Source: Verrucomicrobiota bacterium (GTDB taxonomy: Bacteria; Verrucomicrobiota; Kiritimatiellia; SS1-B-03-39; UBA6053). From it: a DNA stretch of 53,201 bases. A program made the position numbers and the translations under genes. A model generated the notes under the pieces. The model was not told where the DNA came from. It saw nothing but the letters and a program-made list of their open reading frames with translations, and did no database searches. The stretch lies in assembly GCA_020831635.1 (NCBI GenBank), contig JAFIGC010000025.1, positions 1 to 53,201 of the forward strand, written 5' to 3'. Shown here in pieces: positions 1 through 8,443 of the stretch (the stretch's first letter is position 1; the number at the start of each line of letters is the position of its first letter).

Positions 1-264
1 CGTCACACTTGTGAACGATGGAGATAATAAAAAGCAAAAGATTCGAAAAACTCAACAGAATAATTGTGAAAATGTTAATTGATAAATATTAACAATTTGG
101 TTTTCATCAATGTTTATAGAGTTGTAAAACGTTTGAATCAATTTGAAATTCATTTCAGGTGACGGTGGTGAGGGGCAGCCTTTGCGTGAGAAAGTTCGCC
201 ATGGTTCAGGGGCATCAATGGGCGAGTCTTGCGAGCGGACCGTGATTCCAAGGAAGGATTCGCA

Positions 265-317
265 GCACTCGCTACACGCACTCCAAAGCGGCTTCGCCGC
301 GCCCCTTACTCCGCACC
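265..317. repeat. Degenerate intergenic repeat, unit 1
   Basis: This unit shares an ordered series of words with 580-630: CACTCGCTAC, CGCACTCCAAAG, a short hairpin, then CTCCGCAC. Its hairpin is GCGGC-TTC-GCCGC at 288-300. The stem sequence differs from that of unit 2, but pairing is kept. Confidence 0.6.
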
Positions 318-346
318 CGGCACGTCACTAATAAACCCTTGTAAAG

Positions 347-377
347 ATCAGTGTCCATCAGTGCCATCAGTGGTTCA
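347..377. repeat. ATCAGTG short tandem repeat
   Basis: The word ATCAGTG occurs three times, at 347, 357 and 366, separated by two or three bases. It is a short spaced tandem repeat in non-coding DNA. No function can be assigned. Confidence 0.55.
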
Positions 378-564
378 CTTCATATTCATGCTGGACTCGC
401 ATTTGAGCCTTGGGATAATGCGGAGAAAGATCAGGTTGAAGAGCACCCGGCGCAAGATGCGCCGCCCCCATAAACCAGAAACGCCTTAATTAGCAGCGTC
501 ACGCTCCGAAGGCAATTCCGTTATTCTTTCCGCCAAACGAAGACATACGGCCAAGGCGCTGCAA

Positions 565-630
565 AGCGGTAGCTTCGTTGCACTCGCTACCGCACTCCAA
601 AGACGCTCCGCGTCGCAAATCCTCCGCACC
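565..630. repeat. Degenerate intergenic repeat, unit 2
   Basis: Second copy of the element at 265-317. It contains an outer hairpin (GCGGTAGC at 565-572 pairing with GCTACCGC at 587-594) and the small hairpin GACGC-TCC-GCGTC at 602-614. The small stem differs from that of unit 1 at paired positions, so the fold rather than the sequence appears to be kept. Confidence 0.6.
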
Positions 631-701
631 GTTTCTCTCTGCGCCCTCCTGTTCAAAAACAAAACGGCGGATTGGAACTTTTGTAGCATTTCATGATCCG
701 G

Positions 702-3700
702 TCAAACCCCAAAGGTAACCACATCATCCTGAATCATGGTTTCGTCCGCCAACAATTCCAAAGCATGCACCAAGGCGGGGCGTTGTTTTTCGGTGAGTTG
801 TTTGCCGCCGAACAATTTGAGGCATTCGCGAAATAGATCGTCCATCGGCAAACTGGCGTAATCCTCCAACAGCCAGCGCATGGCGTTGGCCAGTTCGATG
901 GGCGGTATGTTTTCGGGAGACCGCCGGGTTTCCGGTTTGCGGGGATCGGGCACCCGAAAGGCGCGGTACGCATTGGGATCGATGTTTTGCGGCCAATATA
1001 CTGTTTCGCCCTCCGCAGTCTGGGTCACGGGTTCGGCGGGCATCAGGGGATCCAGGATCTGACGGATCCGGTCCCCGGTGCGCTTGAACCCCCATTCTTC
1101 CAAAATCCGGCCGTGCAACTCCCGTTCCAGAATCGGCCCTTCGGCCTCGAGAATCCGCTGAATTTGTTTGGCGATCCGCTTTTCGGCTCGAGGCTGATAA
1201 AATCCCTCCGAATCGCCCATGGGGACAACTTTGACGCCGGGATGAATGATTTTGACCTGTTTTTCCGCAGATGTTGAGGGCGGCGGGGCTTCGGATTGGG
1301 CTTCAAATTTGACGGAGGTTTCGGCAATATCCGGGGACGGCTTTGCGAGCCCCTCCCCGTCTTTGAGGGCGGACAAGGCCTCCAAAAGATGCCGCTCCGC
1401 CTGGACCCGGTCCCGATGCCATTCGGGAATCCAGACCCGGAGCATTTTCCATCCAAGGGATTCCAACACCATTTGCCGCAAACGGTCCCGGTCGCGGGCG
1501 GTGGCCGCTTGGCGGTAGCTGCGTCCATCGCATTCGATCCCCGCCAAATAGCCGTCAGCATCGCCGGGATCCACCACCGCGAGATCAATGCGATACCCGG
1601 AACAGCCGACCCGCGCATGGACCTCGTAGCCGTGGGTTTCGAGAAAACGGGCGACTTCCATTTCGAATGGGGCATCGGAATCCTGTACGTCCCGATGCTG
1701 TGCCTCGCCCAGAACGCGGGGACCGCGCCGCGCGTATTCGAGATAAGCTTTGAGGTGGGCCACTCCGGGGGCTTTGGTGCGGGAAAGATCGATTTGCTCC
1801 GCGCGCAAGGTCGAAAAAATCAGCACCTCCATTTTGGCGCGGGTCACGGCCACGTTCAACCGCCGCTCCCCACCCTCGCGGTTGAGGGGGCCAAAATTCA
1901 TGGACACCTTTCCATGCGCGTCGGGTCCGTAACCGACCGTAAACAAAATCACGTCCCGTTCATCGCCTTGCACGTTTTCCAGGTTTTTGACGAAAACGGG
2001 CTCTTCTCGGTTTTCATCGAACCACGGTTCGATCTCCGGATGTTTGCGGCGCGCCGTTTCGAGCAGGTTTTCCACCAAATCCTGCTGGGCCTGCGAAAAG
2101 GTCACCACCCCCAGGCTTTGGTTTTGACGCCTCGGATCCCTGAGCCGTTCCAGAATTTCCAGAACCACCGCATCGGCTTCGCCCCGGTTGCTGCGCGTGC
2201 CCCCTTTGTCGTAACAGCCTTCGGGCACATGACGCCAATGTACGCCCGGCGCGTCCGATTCGGGATTGGGAAAGGTGAAGAGCCGGTTTTCGTAATAATA
2301 ATGGTTGCTGAACGCGATTAGCTTTTCATTGCGGCTGCGATAGTGCCAATTGAGGTGGTAGGCGGGCAGACCAGACCCCAAACACTCGTCAAGAATGCTT
2401 TCCAGATCCTCGAACAACCCATCGTCCAACGCAAACTCATCCGTTTCCGTGCGTTGGAAGAAATTCGTGGGGGGCAATTGCTTGGGATCGCCGACCACCA
2501 CGACCTGCCGGGCGCGCGCGATCGCCCCCACCGCATCCCAAACCGCGATTTGCGAAGCTTCGTCGAAAACTACAAGATCAAATGGCGCGCAGGAGGCGTC
2601 CAGATATTGGGCCACGGAAAGCGGACTCATCAGCAGGCAGGGTTTCAGTCGCGGCAGAATGGCGGGAATTTCGGACAGCAGTCTGCGAACGGGTTTGTGG
2701 CGGGCCTTTTTGGCGCGTTCGCGTTGGAGAATGCCCAACTCGGAATTGGGCACCGCATCCCGGTTGCGGGCTCCGGGCATGCGGGCGGCGCAGCGGGCCC
2801 GGGCCATTTCAACCGAAAGCCGCATGTGCCGATCATCCAGTTCCCTGAATTGATGGATGAGCTGTTCGTGCTCCCCACACCAAAAGTCCCGCAAGGCCGG
2901 ACTGTGGTTGAGCCGATGACGAAGCCCGGCCACATGGTAGGCTTGCTCGAAAGCATGGCAGAGTGCGTCCGCAGTCATGTCCGTGTCTTCCAGGGAGTCG
3001 ATGACGGGGCCCAATTCGAGCGTCCGCGCCTCGGCGCGCACTTCCCGCCAGGCGCACCAGGCGTGCAGATGACGGCGTTGGTTGATCACGGCTTTGGTGA
3101 TCCTCATATGCACCGCGAAAATATCCTCGGCCTCGGCCACATGATCTTTTTCAAGCTGAAGGGTCGCCACGAAGGTGTCGCGCCGTTCCATGAAATCGTC
3201 CCAAGTGGCAATCAGGTTCCGGATGGGTTTGGCGAGCAGGCCCCCTTCCCCGAAGCAATCGCCCCCCTGCGCCAGCAAAGGACCGAGGGCGGCGCGATGT
3301 TCGATCAAACGCCGGGGATCACCGTTTGCCAGAGCCGTGAGTTGGGTTTGCAACTGCTCGCCGAAAGCCAGCAATTCCGTGAAATATTCCCAATCCGTTT
3401 GCGTCCCTTTCCAATGCGTCCCCAAACGAGCGCGGATTTGCTCGCCGGCGCCATTGAGGAGCCGCTCGCTTTCGATCAGCTTGTGGTATGCGGAAAACAG
3501 GCCGTCCACATCGTCCCCTTTCCATTTCCCGGCTTCCGGCTGGCGGGCCTTGCCGAGAACTCGCAAAGTCAGTTTTACCCGAATGCGGGAAAGAAATCCG
3601 CCTTTGGCTTTGAGGGCGTTGACCTTGGCTTCCAAGGCCGGAAGGTTGAGGGCGTGCAAGGCTTCGAGATTGAACCCGGACAAGGTGCGGGACGCGCTTC

Positions 3701-6641
3701 GGTGTCGTTCGCCCGCCGGTATCCATTGCGAGGTCGCCGCGTCCTGGAAATCTTTCCAGCCGGGCGCGGTCAAAAAGGCCGACGGCAGAGTGTACCCCTT
3801 GAGCAGGTAGGCGGAAAGCTGAACGAAATGATACAAGACATCGATGTCGGTGGCTTGAAACTCCACCCCGAGGGCGCGGGAAGCCGCCTCCACATCCACT
3901 TGCAACTTTTTCGTCGCCTCGCGCAGCGACTCGGCGGCCGCGACGGCGCGATCCTCCCAATCCGGGGTCCAGGATGTGGCCGCGAACGGACGGAAGGCGG
4001 TCCGCACCTCTTCGTTCACCTGGTACCAGCGAATGGTCAACTGGCGCACCAAGGTCAGCAAATGTTCATAACGGGCGGGGTCATGCGCGTCGGGCTCTGA
4101 AAATTTGAGGCGGAACGCGGGATCGCGCCCCTTTGTTTCAATCAGTTTGGCATAATTGCGCTGTGCGCTGAATCCGCCCAAACCCGGCCGATGCAAGTCG
4201 TGGACATAGGCGTTGATGCGGTCGCGAACCGCGGTCATCTGGGACGCGTTGGACGCCCATGCGGCGGGTTCGTGCGATTCGGCCAGATCCAAGGCCTCGC
4301 CGAACTGCCGCAGCACATCGGCCTTGCCGGCCTTGTTGGAATGCAGTTCCAGGCAAAAGGGTCCCATGCCCAATTGACAAAGCCGACGGTGCACGACTTC
4401 CAACGCGGCCCGTTTTTCCGCGACAAACAGCACCCGCCGTCCCTTGGCCAGGTTATGGGTAATCAAGTTGGCAATGGTTTGGGATTTTCCCGTGCCCGGC
4501 GGACCGTGCAGCACGAAATTTTTGCCCAGCGCCGAGGCTTCTACCGCCGCCAACTGCGAGGAGTCCGCGCTCAGCGGACAGTACAACTCGGCCAAATCCA
4601 CGCGCGCGTCCATGTCTTCCGGCGCCAAATCCGGAATGTCGTCCACAAATGGTTCACCCGGACGGTTGACGAGATGATCGACCACAGGATTGCGGGTCAG
4701 GTCGTCCATGCGATCCTGCAAGTCTTTCCACAACAAGAATTTGTTGAACGAAAAACGCCCCAACCAAACGTCGGGCTTCACTTCCCATCCTTTCATTTCC
4801 CGAATGGCGGAGGCAAAGCGGCGCATCACCAGGGGAACGTCCACGCCGAATTCACCTTCGGGGGGCGGGTCCACGCCGGGGATCTCCTTGCCAAAATCCC
4901 GTTTGAGCATTTCCAGCAGCGTTACGTTAACCAAGGCGTCCGCATCTTCGCGCACCAGGGAAAATCCTTCGACCACGGAATGTCGCTTAAGCATGACCGG
5001 AATCAGCAAAATGGGGGCCAGACAGGGCGACTCGACATCGGGCGAATCGCGCCATTCCAAAAAGCCCAGGGCCAGAAAAAGGGTGTTGGTGCCGCTTTCC
5101 TCCACTTCGAGTCGGGTCTTGCGAAAGATGTCCAACAGACGACGGGACAGTTCGGTTTCCGTCAACGGAGCCCGCAGACGTCCGGCAGCGGTTTCTTCCT
5201 GCAAGTGTAGACGCAGGGCATCCCCTCCCGCCTCGGCATTCAACCCCTGCAAATCCCGCGGGTCCGCGCCGGACATCAATTTGCTTTGTTCTTTGATCTT
5301 GAAATGGGCATTCGTGGCCAGGGCATCTTCCAAGGCGGCAATGTCGGGGCAAAGCAAAGGCACGGTTTGCTTGGTCTCCCGGAAGTTCAGCAAGCGGTTC
5401 CGCAGGGTCAAATCCAAGAGTTGCAGCTTCCAGCGATCCAAGCGCGTTTGCGGTCCGCCGCCAGCCTCAGGAACGTCGTCGGGGGCTTCGTCTTGAAATT
5501 CGCGAGTGCCGCTGACGGGCATCATTTCCGGCGCGGACCCGGCAGGGATCACGCTTTTCGCATCCCGACGCAACGGAAGCGGGCGAATGCCGGACTTGCG
5601 GGCCTGACGCACATCCAGGGCAAAATGAAATTCCGCGTCCAGGCGCAAGTGCGCCGCCGCCGCTTTTTCGGCTGCCTCCATGGGAACTTGGTGATCCCGC
5701 GTACAAAGCGTGGTTTCAAACACGAAAAGCGATTCCAGTTCCACCCGTTTGCGGATGGATTGCAGATCATCAATGGCCGCTTCCGCAAACCCGTCCTCCT
5801 CCAGCCAGCAGCCGGTGTAGGCATGACCCTCGTGCAGCAAAATCAGGGGACGCAGTCCGGCCTGCTCCAGCAAAGCGGCGAACAAAAGCGCCAAATCCAG
5901 ACAGGTGGCCAATCCGGATTCGAAAATTTGCTCGGCAAATCGCACCCGTTGTCCGCTCCGCTCAAAACTGGCGGGCGGATGACTGTAACGCAGATTGTGG
6001 GCGCGGACCGCATCGAAAATCGCGGCCGCAATTTCGTACACGCGTTTGCGGCTGCGGCTTTGATAGCCATCCAACGCCGCCCGTCCTGTTCGCTGCGAAA
6101 GCAAATCCGAGGCTTCCACCAACAAGGTTTCCACCATGGGGATGTTGGGGGTGACAAAGGCGGCCAAAATTTCCGGCAATCCCGTCAGCCCCGTCCACTC
6201 GTCCCAAGCAAAGATTTCCAGATCTTGGGATTCTTGCAAAAGCGTGCGTTCCGCCTCCTCGCCCGGTTCCATTCCGAAAACCGCCCCGAATACCGACAGT
6301 GACAAAGAGCCGCGCACCCTTTCCGTCCAAGCGGACAAAGCTTGAAAATCCAAATGGATTGGCAAATCCATGAGAATGTGATCCGTGCGAGGCTTCAGGT
6401 CATCGATTTCCAGGATCAGGGGTTTGGACACCTCGGGCGAAATTCGGATTTCCACCCGCAGGGAGGTCCAATGCGTTTCGGATTCATTGCGAAGTTCCAG
6501 CCGACGCAACACCGGAACGGCGTTTTGTTGCCAGGCAAAATGAAGGCGCGGGGAAAAATCCAACTCCGCCCGCAAACCGGATTTTTCGTTGTCCATGGTG
6601 TTCATGGGAAAACCGCTATCCGATTTCCACGAACAGCGCAA
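702..6641 (-). CDS. DUF4011-helicase-nuclease-DUF3320 protein (Hhe-like)
   Basis: A 1979-residue protein with an unusual multidomain order. Around residues 243-276 there is a transglutaminase-like Cys/His patch (ATCLDLALL, then HEGHAY). A DUF4011-like signature (LLDLTLRNRLLNF) lies near 405-420. A superfamily 1 helicase follows, with Walker A GPPGTGKS near 713-720, Walker B DEAS near 1359 and GDPKQLPP near 1383. An MTES_1575/Vsr-type nuclease lies near 1675-1745 (YRIDLAVVD and GIECDG), then a DUF3320-like C-terminus from about 1800. This order matches proteins described as Hhe (HheA) single-gene anti-phage systems; that naming is from memory. The 6641 start is TTG, with GAGGTG seven bases upstream. 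ATG codons at 6605 and 6596 are alternatives with weaker ribosome sites. It stands alone, with no partner gene. Predicted role: cytoplasmic nucleic-acid translocase and nuclease, probably in defence. Confidence 0.85.
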   Translation of the reverse strand: MRCSWKSDSGFPMNTMDNEKSGLRAELDFSPRLHFAWQQNAVPVLRRLELRNESETHWTSLRVEIRISPEVSKPLILEIDDLKPRTDHILMDLPIHLDFQALSAWTERVRGSLSLSVFGAVFGMEPGEEAERTLLQESQDLEIFAWDEWTGLTGLPEILAAFVTPNIPMVETLLVEASDLLSQRTGRAALDGYQSRSRKRVYEIAAAIFDAVRAHNLRYSHPPASFERSGQRVRFAEQIFESGLATCLDLALLFAALLEQAGLRPLILLHEGHAYTGCWLEEDGFAEAAIDDLQSIRKRVELESLFVFETTLCTRDHQVPMEAAEKAAAAHLRLDAEFHFALDVRQARKSGIRPLPLRRDAKSVIPAGSAPEMMPVSGTREFQDEAPDDVPEAGGGPQTRLDRWKLQLLDLTLRNRLLNFRETKQTVPLLCPDIAALEDALATNAHFKIKEQSKLMSGADPRDLQGLNAEAGGDALRLHLQEETAAGRLRAPLTETELSRRLLDIFRKTRLEVEESGTNTLFLALGFLEWRDSPDVESPCLAPILLIPVMLKRHSVVEGFSLVREDADALVNVTLLEMLKRDFGKEIPGVDPPPEGEFGVDVPLVMRRFASAIREMKGWEVKPDVWLGRFSFNKFLLWKDLQDRMDDLTRNPVVDHLVNRPGEPFVDDIPDLAPEDMDARVDLAELYCPLSADSSQLAAVEASALGKNFVLHGPPGTGKSQTIANLITHNLAKGRRVLFVAEKRAALEVVHRRLCQLGMGPFCLELHSNKAGKADVLRQFGEALDLAESHEPAAWASNASQMTAVRDRINAYVHDLHRPGLGGFSAQRNYAKLIETKGRDPAFRLKFSEPDAHDPARYEHLLTLVRQLTIRWYQVNEEVRTAFRPFAATSWTPDWEDRAVAAAESLREATKKLQVDVEAASRALGVEFQATDIDVLYHFVQLSAYLLKGYTLPSAFLTAPGWKDFQDAATSQWIPAGERHRSASRTLSGFNLEALHALNLPALEAKVNALKAKGGFLSRIRVKLTLRVLGKARQPEAGKWKGDDVDGLFSAYHKLIESERLLNGAGEQIRARLGTHWKGTQTDWEYFTELLAFGEQLQTQLTALANGDPRRLIEHRAALGPLLAQGGDCFGEGGLLAKPIRNLIATWDDFMERRDTFVATLQLEKDHVAEAEDIFAVHMRITKAVINQRRHLHAWCAWREVRAEARTLELGPVIDSLEDTDMTADALCHAFEQAYHVAGLRHRLNHSPALRDFWCGEHEQLIHQFRELDDRHMRLSVEMARARCAARMPGARNRDAVPNSELGILQRERAKKARHKPVRRLLSEIPAILPRLKPCLLMSPLSVAQYLDASCAPFDLVVFDEASQIAVWDAVGAIARARQVVVVGDPKQLPPTNFFQRTETDEFALDDGLFEDLESILDECLGSGLPAYHLNWHYRSRNEKLIAFSNHYYYENRLFTFPNPESDAPGVHWRHVPEGCYDKGGTRSNRGEADAVVLEILERLRDPRRQNQSLGVVTFSQAQQDLVENLLETARRKHPEIEPWFDENREEPVFVKNLENVQGDERDVILFTVGYGPDAHGKVSMNFGPLNREGGERRLNVAVTRAKMEVLIFSTLRAEQIDLSRTKAPGVAHLKAYLEYARRGPRVLGEAQHRDVQDSDAPFEMEVARFLETHGYEVHARVGCSGYRIDLAVVDPGDADGYLAGIECDGRSYRQAATARDRDRLRQMVLESLGWKMLRVWIPEWHRDRVQAERHLLEALSALKDGEGLAKPSPDIAETSVKFEAQSEAPPPSTSAEKQVKIIHPGVKVVPMGDSEGFYQPRAEKRIAKQIQRILEAEGPILERELHGRILEEWGFKRTGDRIRQILDPLMPAEPVTQTAEGETVYWPQNIDPNAYRAFRVPDPRKPETRRSPENIPPIELANAMRWLLEDYASLPMDDLFRECLKLFGGKQLTEKQRPALVHALELLADETMIQDDVVTFGV

Positions 6642-6747
6642 GCACCTTCACCTCGGTTCCCGACAATCCCTTTCGCTCCATGATCTTGCACGTCTTCTTT
6701 ACAAATATCCCACGGATTCAGGTTATAATCCAAACCAGGAGCTCCAA

Positions 6748-6981
6748 ATGAAAATTTTTCCATCCCTGATCTGCCTGTGCATGGCATTCACCGCTTATTC
6801 AGATGGCTGAAGTGTGGACGATGACGAACTCATCATTTACGGCGGCGCCCCCCACGCGTTCACGGTTTTTGAATCCGACCGATACCGCGAAATTCCGGAC
6901 AAACGTTCCCGGGCCCGCTTTCTGGATTTTCTCAGCGAAGTATTTTTCGAAGAAACCTCCGGGTTTGAAGAGGAATCCTGA
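6748..6981 (+). pseudogene. Dienelactone hydrolase remnant with in-frame TGA
   Basis: A good ribosome site (AGGAG at 6737-6741) precedes ATG 6748, which opens a 20-residue signal-peptide-like sequence (MKIFPSLICLCMAFTAYSDG) ending in TGA. The same frame continues to TGA 6979-6981 and encodes YGGAPHAFTVFESDRY, then a DKRSRARFLDFLSEVF-type tail. That tail is typical of the C-terminus of dienelactone hydrolases, including the catalytic His in the PHAF context. The Cys and Asp parts of the triad are absent. The simplest reading is a large internal deletion joining the leader to the last quarter of a secreted hydrolase. A selenocysteine reading is unlikely because the enzyme core is missing. Confidence 0.7.
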
Positions 6982-6990
6982 TGGGCTAGA

Positions 6991-7065
6991 ACTCAGTAAA
7001 GCATACATCTTCGCATAGGATTGGTCTATTCACGGTCCTATGCGAAGATTTATGGTTTACTGAGT
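6991..7065. terminator. Long near-perfect inverted repeat
   Basis: Two 30-base arms (6991-7020 and 7036-7065) are complementary with three mismatches and enclose a 15-base loop. The outer ends are ACTCAGTAAA and its complement. The element sits one base beyond the stop of the NtrC-type regulator (stop 7067-7069) and just after the dead hydrolase. It may act as a bidirectional terminator or be a tiny palindromic mobile element. There is no T-run of the classical intrinsic-terminator kind. Confidence 0.6.
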
Positions 7066-7066
7066 A

Positions 7067-8443
7067 TTATGACGGCGTTTCTTCCGACCCCAGGCCGAAT
7101 TTGTCCATTTTATATTTCAGTACCCGTCGGGTAATGCCAAGCATGGACGCGGCCCGGGTTTGCACGCCGTCACATCGCCGCAGCGCGTCCATCACCATTT
7201 CTTTTTCAATGCGGTCCACGGCATCGGCCAAATTGGCCTGGAGAATTTCGGGTGGCAATTCGGGGCGCAGGGCACTGCGATGAAATTCCTTTGGGAGGGA
7301 TTTGAGGGGGAAGACTTCGTGGTCACCGTGCAAAACCACCATGCGTTCGATGACATTGCGCAATTCGCGAATGTTTCCCGGCCAATTGTAGGCGCAAAGG
7401 GCATCCAAGGTGTCGGGGGCAAATCCGCGGGCGCGCATTTTCAATCCGGCTCGAAAGGATTCCAAGAAAAATTTCGCCAGGAGGGGGATGTCCTCCCGCC
7501 TTTGCCGGAGCGGGGGCACGGATACCGGGACGACGTTGAGCCGATAGTACAAGTCTTCCCGGAAATCCCCGGCGGTCATGGCTTTGACCAAATCCCGATT
7601 GGTGGCCGCGAGGATACGGGCGTTGGTGCGCAATACCCGGGTGCCGCCCACCCGCATGTATTCGCGCTCTTGTAAGACGCGCAGGAGTTTCATTTGCGTG
7701 GCGGGCGTCATTTCGCTGATTTCATCGAAAAACAATGTCCCCGATCCCGCGAGGTCGAAGCGTCCGGGTTTTTGTCGGTCGGCATTGGTGAACGCGCCCT
7801 TTTCGTGCCCAAACAGTTCGCTTTCCATGAGCGTTTCCGGCAAGGCGCCGCAATGCACGGCCACGAAGGGTTCTTCGCTCCGTGAACTCCATCTGTGGAT
7901 TTGCCGGGCCACCATTTCTTTGCCGGTGCCGCTCTCCCCTTCGATGAGCACGGTGGCATCGGTGAGCGCGGCCCGGCGGGCAAGCTCCATGGCCGCCAGG
8001 AAATCGTCGGATTGTCCGATCATCCCGTCGAGGGGAAACTGACGGGACAGATCGGACTCCATGGCCCGCACTTTCCGTTGCAGGGTGTGCTGATGCAGAA
8101 CCCGTCCCACCAGTTGCCGCAATTCCTGGACGTCAAAGGGTTTGGTGACAAAATCCACGGCGCCGGACTTCATCGATTCCACCACGGAACGCACCTGATC
8201 GGAGGCGCTGATCATGACCACGGGCAAATCGGGATGCATGTCGGACAGTTCCCGAAGAAACGTCACCCCATCCTTGTCCGGCATGATGACGTCCAGCAAG
8301 ACCAGATCCACGGATTGTACGGCCAAGGCCCCGAGGGCCTGGGCCGCGTTTTCGGTGAGGATTACATTGTATTCGCGGGAGAAAATCGTCCGCAGCGATT
8401 CCCGGGTACCGGGATCATCATCCACAACCAGCATTTTTTTCAT
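7067..8443 (-). CDS. NtrC-family sigma-54 response regulator
   Basis: A 458-residue response regulator. The receiver has acidic residues D8-D10, phospho-acceptor D51 (VLLDVIMPD), S79 and K101. The AAA+ domain has Walker A GESGTGKE at 169-176, the sigma-54 contact loop at 216-221 and Walker B FFDE at 238-241. A Fis-type helix-turn-helix ends the protein (about 420-450). The contact loop reads GAFTNA instead of GAFTGA, so sigma-54 interaction should not be assumed to be standard. The start overlaps the stop of the upstream kinase as ATGA (8440-8443), and the gene is last in the ketosynthase-kinase-kinase-regulator operon. It presumably receives phosphate from one or both kinases. Domain order also resembles the PrsR regulators of exosortase systems, but no exosortase gene is seen here. 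Confidence 0.93.
   Translation of the reverse strand: MKKMLVVDDDPGTRESLRTIFSREYNVILTENAAQALGALAVQSVDLVLLDVIMPDKDGVTFLRELSDMHPDLPVVMISASDQVRSVVESMKSGAVDFVTKPFDVQELRQLVGRVLHQHTLQRKVRAMESDLSRQFPLDGMIGQSDDFLAAMELARRAALTDATVLIEGESGTGKEMVARQIHRWSSRSEEPFVAVHCGALPETLMESELFGHEKGAFTNADRQKPGRFDLAGSGTLFFDEISEMTPATQMKLLRVLQEREYMRVGGTRVLRTNARILAATNRDLVKAMTAGDFREDLYYRLNVVPVSVPPLRQRREDIPLLAKFFLESFRAGLKMRARGFAPDTLDALCAYNWPGNIRELRNVIERMVVLHGDHEVFPLKSLPKEFHRSALRPELPPEILQANLADAVDRIEKEMVMDALRRCDGVQTRAASMLGITRRVLKYKMDKFGLGSEETPS

Larger units (their letters stand above)
1..701. other. Non-coding 5' region with repeats
   Basis: No convincing gene is seen in this stretch; the short open frames lack family motifs and good ribosome sites. 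The first 140 bases are AT-rich and contain a perfect 7-bp inverted repeat (TGTTAAT at 73-79, ATTAACA at 88-94). The rest is GC-rich and contains the degenerate repeat units listed separately. It lies downstream of the large helicase gene on the minus strand, so a terminator for that gene could lie here, but no stem followed by a T-run is obvious. Confidence 0.6.

Noticed and set aside
2343..4100. Long plus-strand open frame of 585 codons inside the helicase gene
   Set aside because: It is an antisense shadow of a GC-rich gene; its translation has no motifs and is full of Gln/Gly/His runs typical of reversed coding DNA.
6808..6810. In-frame TGA as a selenocysteine codon in the hydrolase remnant
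   Set aside because: The enzyme core is missing and no SECIS-like hairpin directly follows; an internal deletion explains it better.
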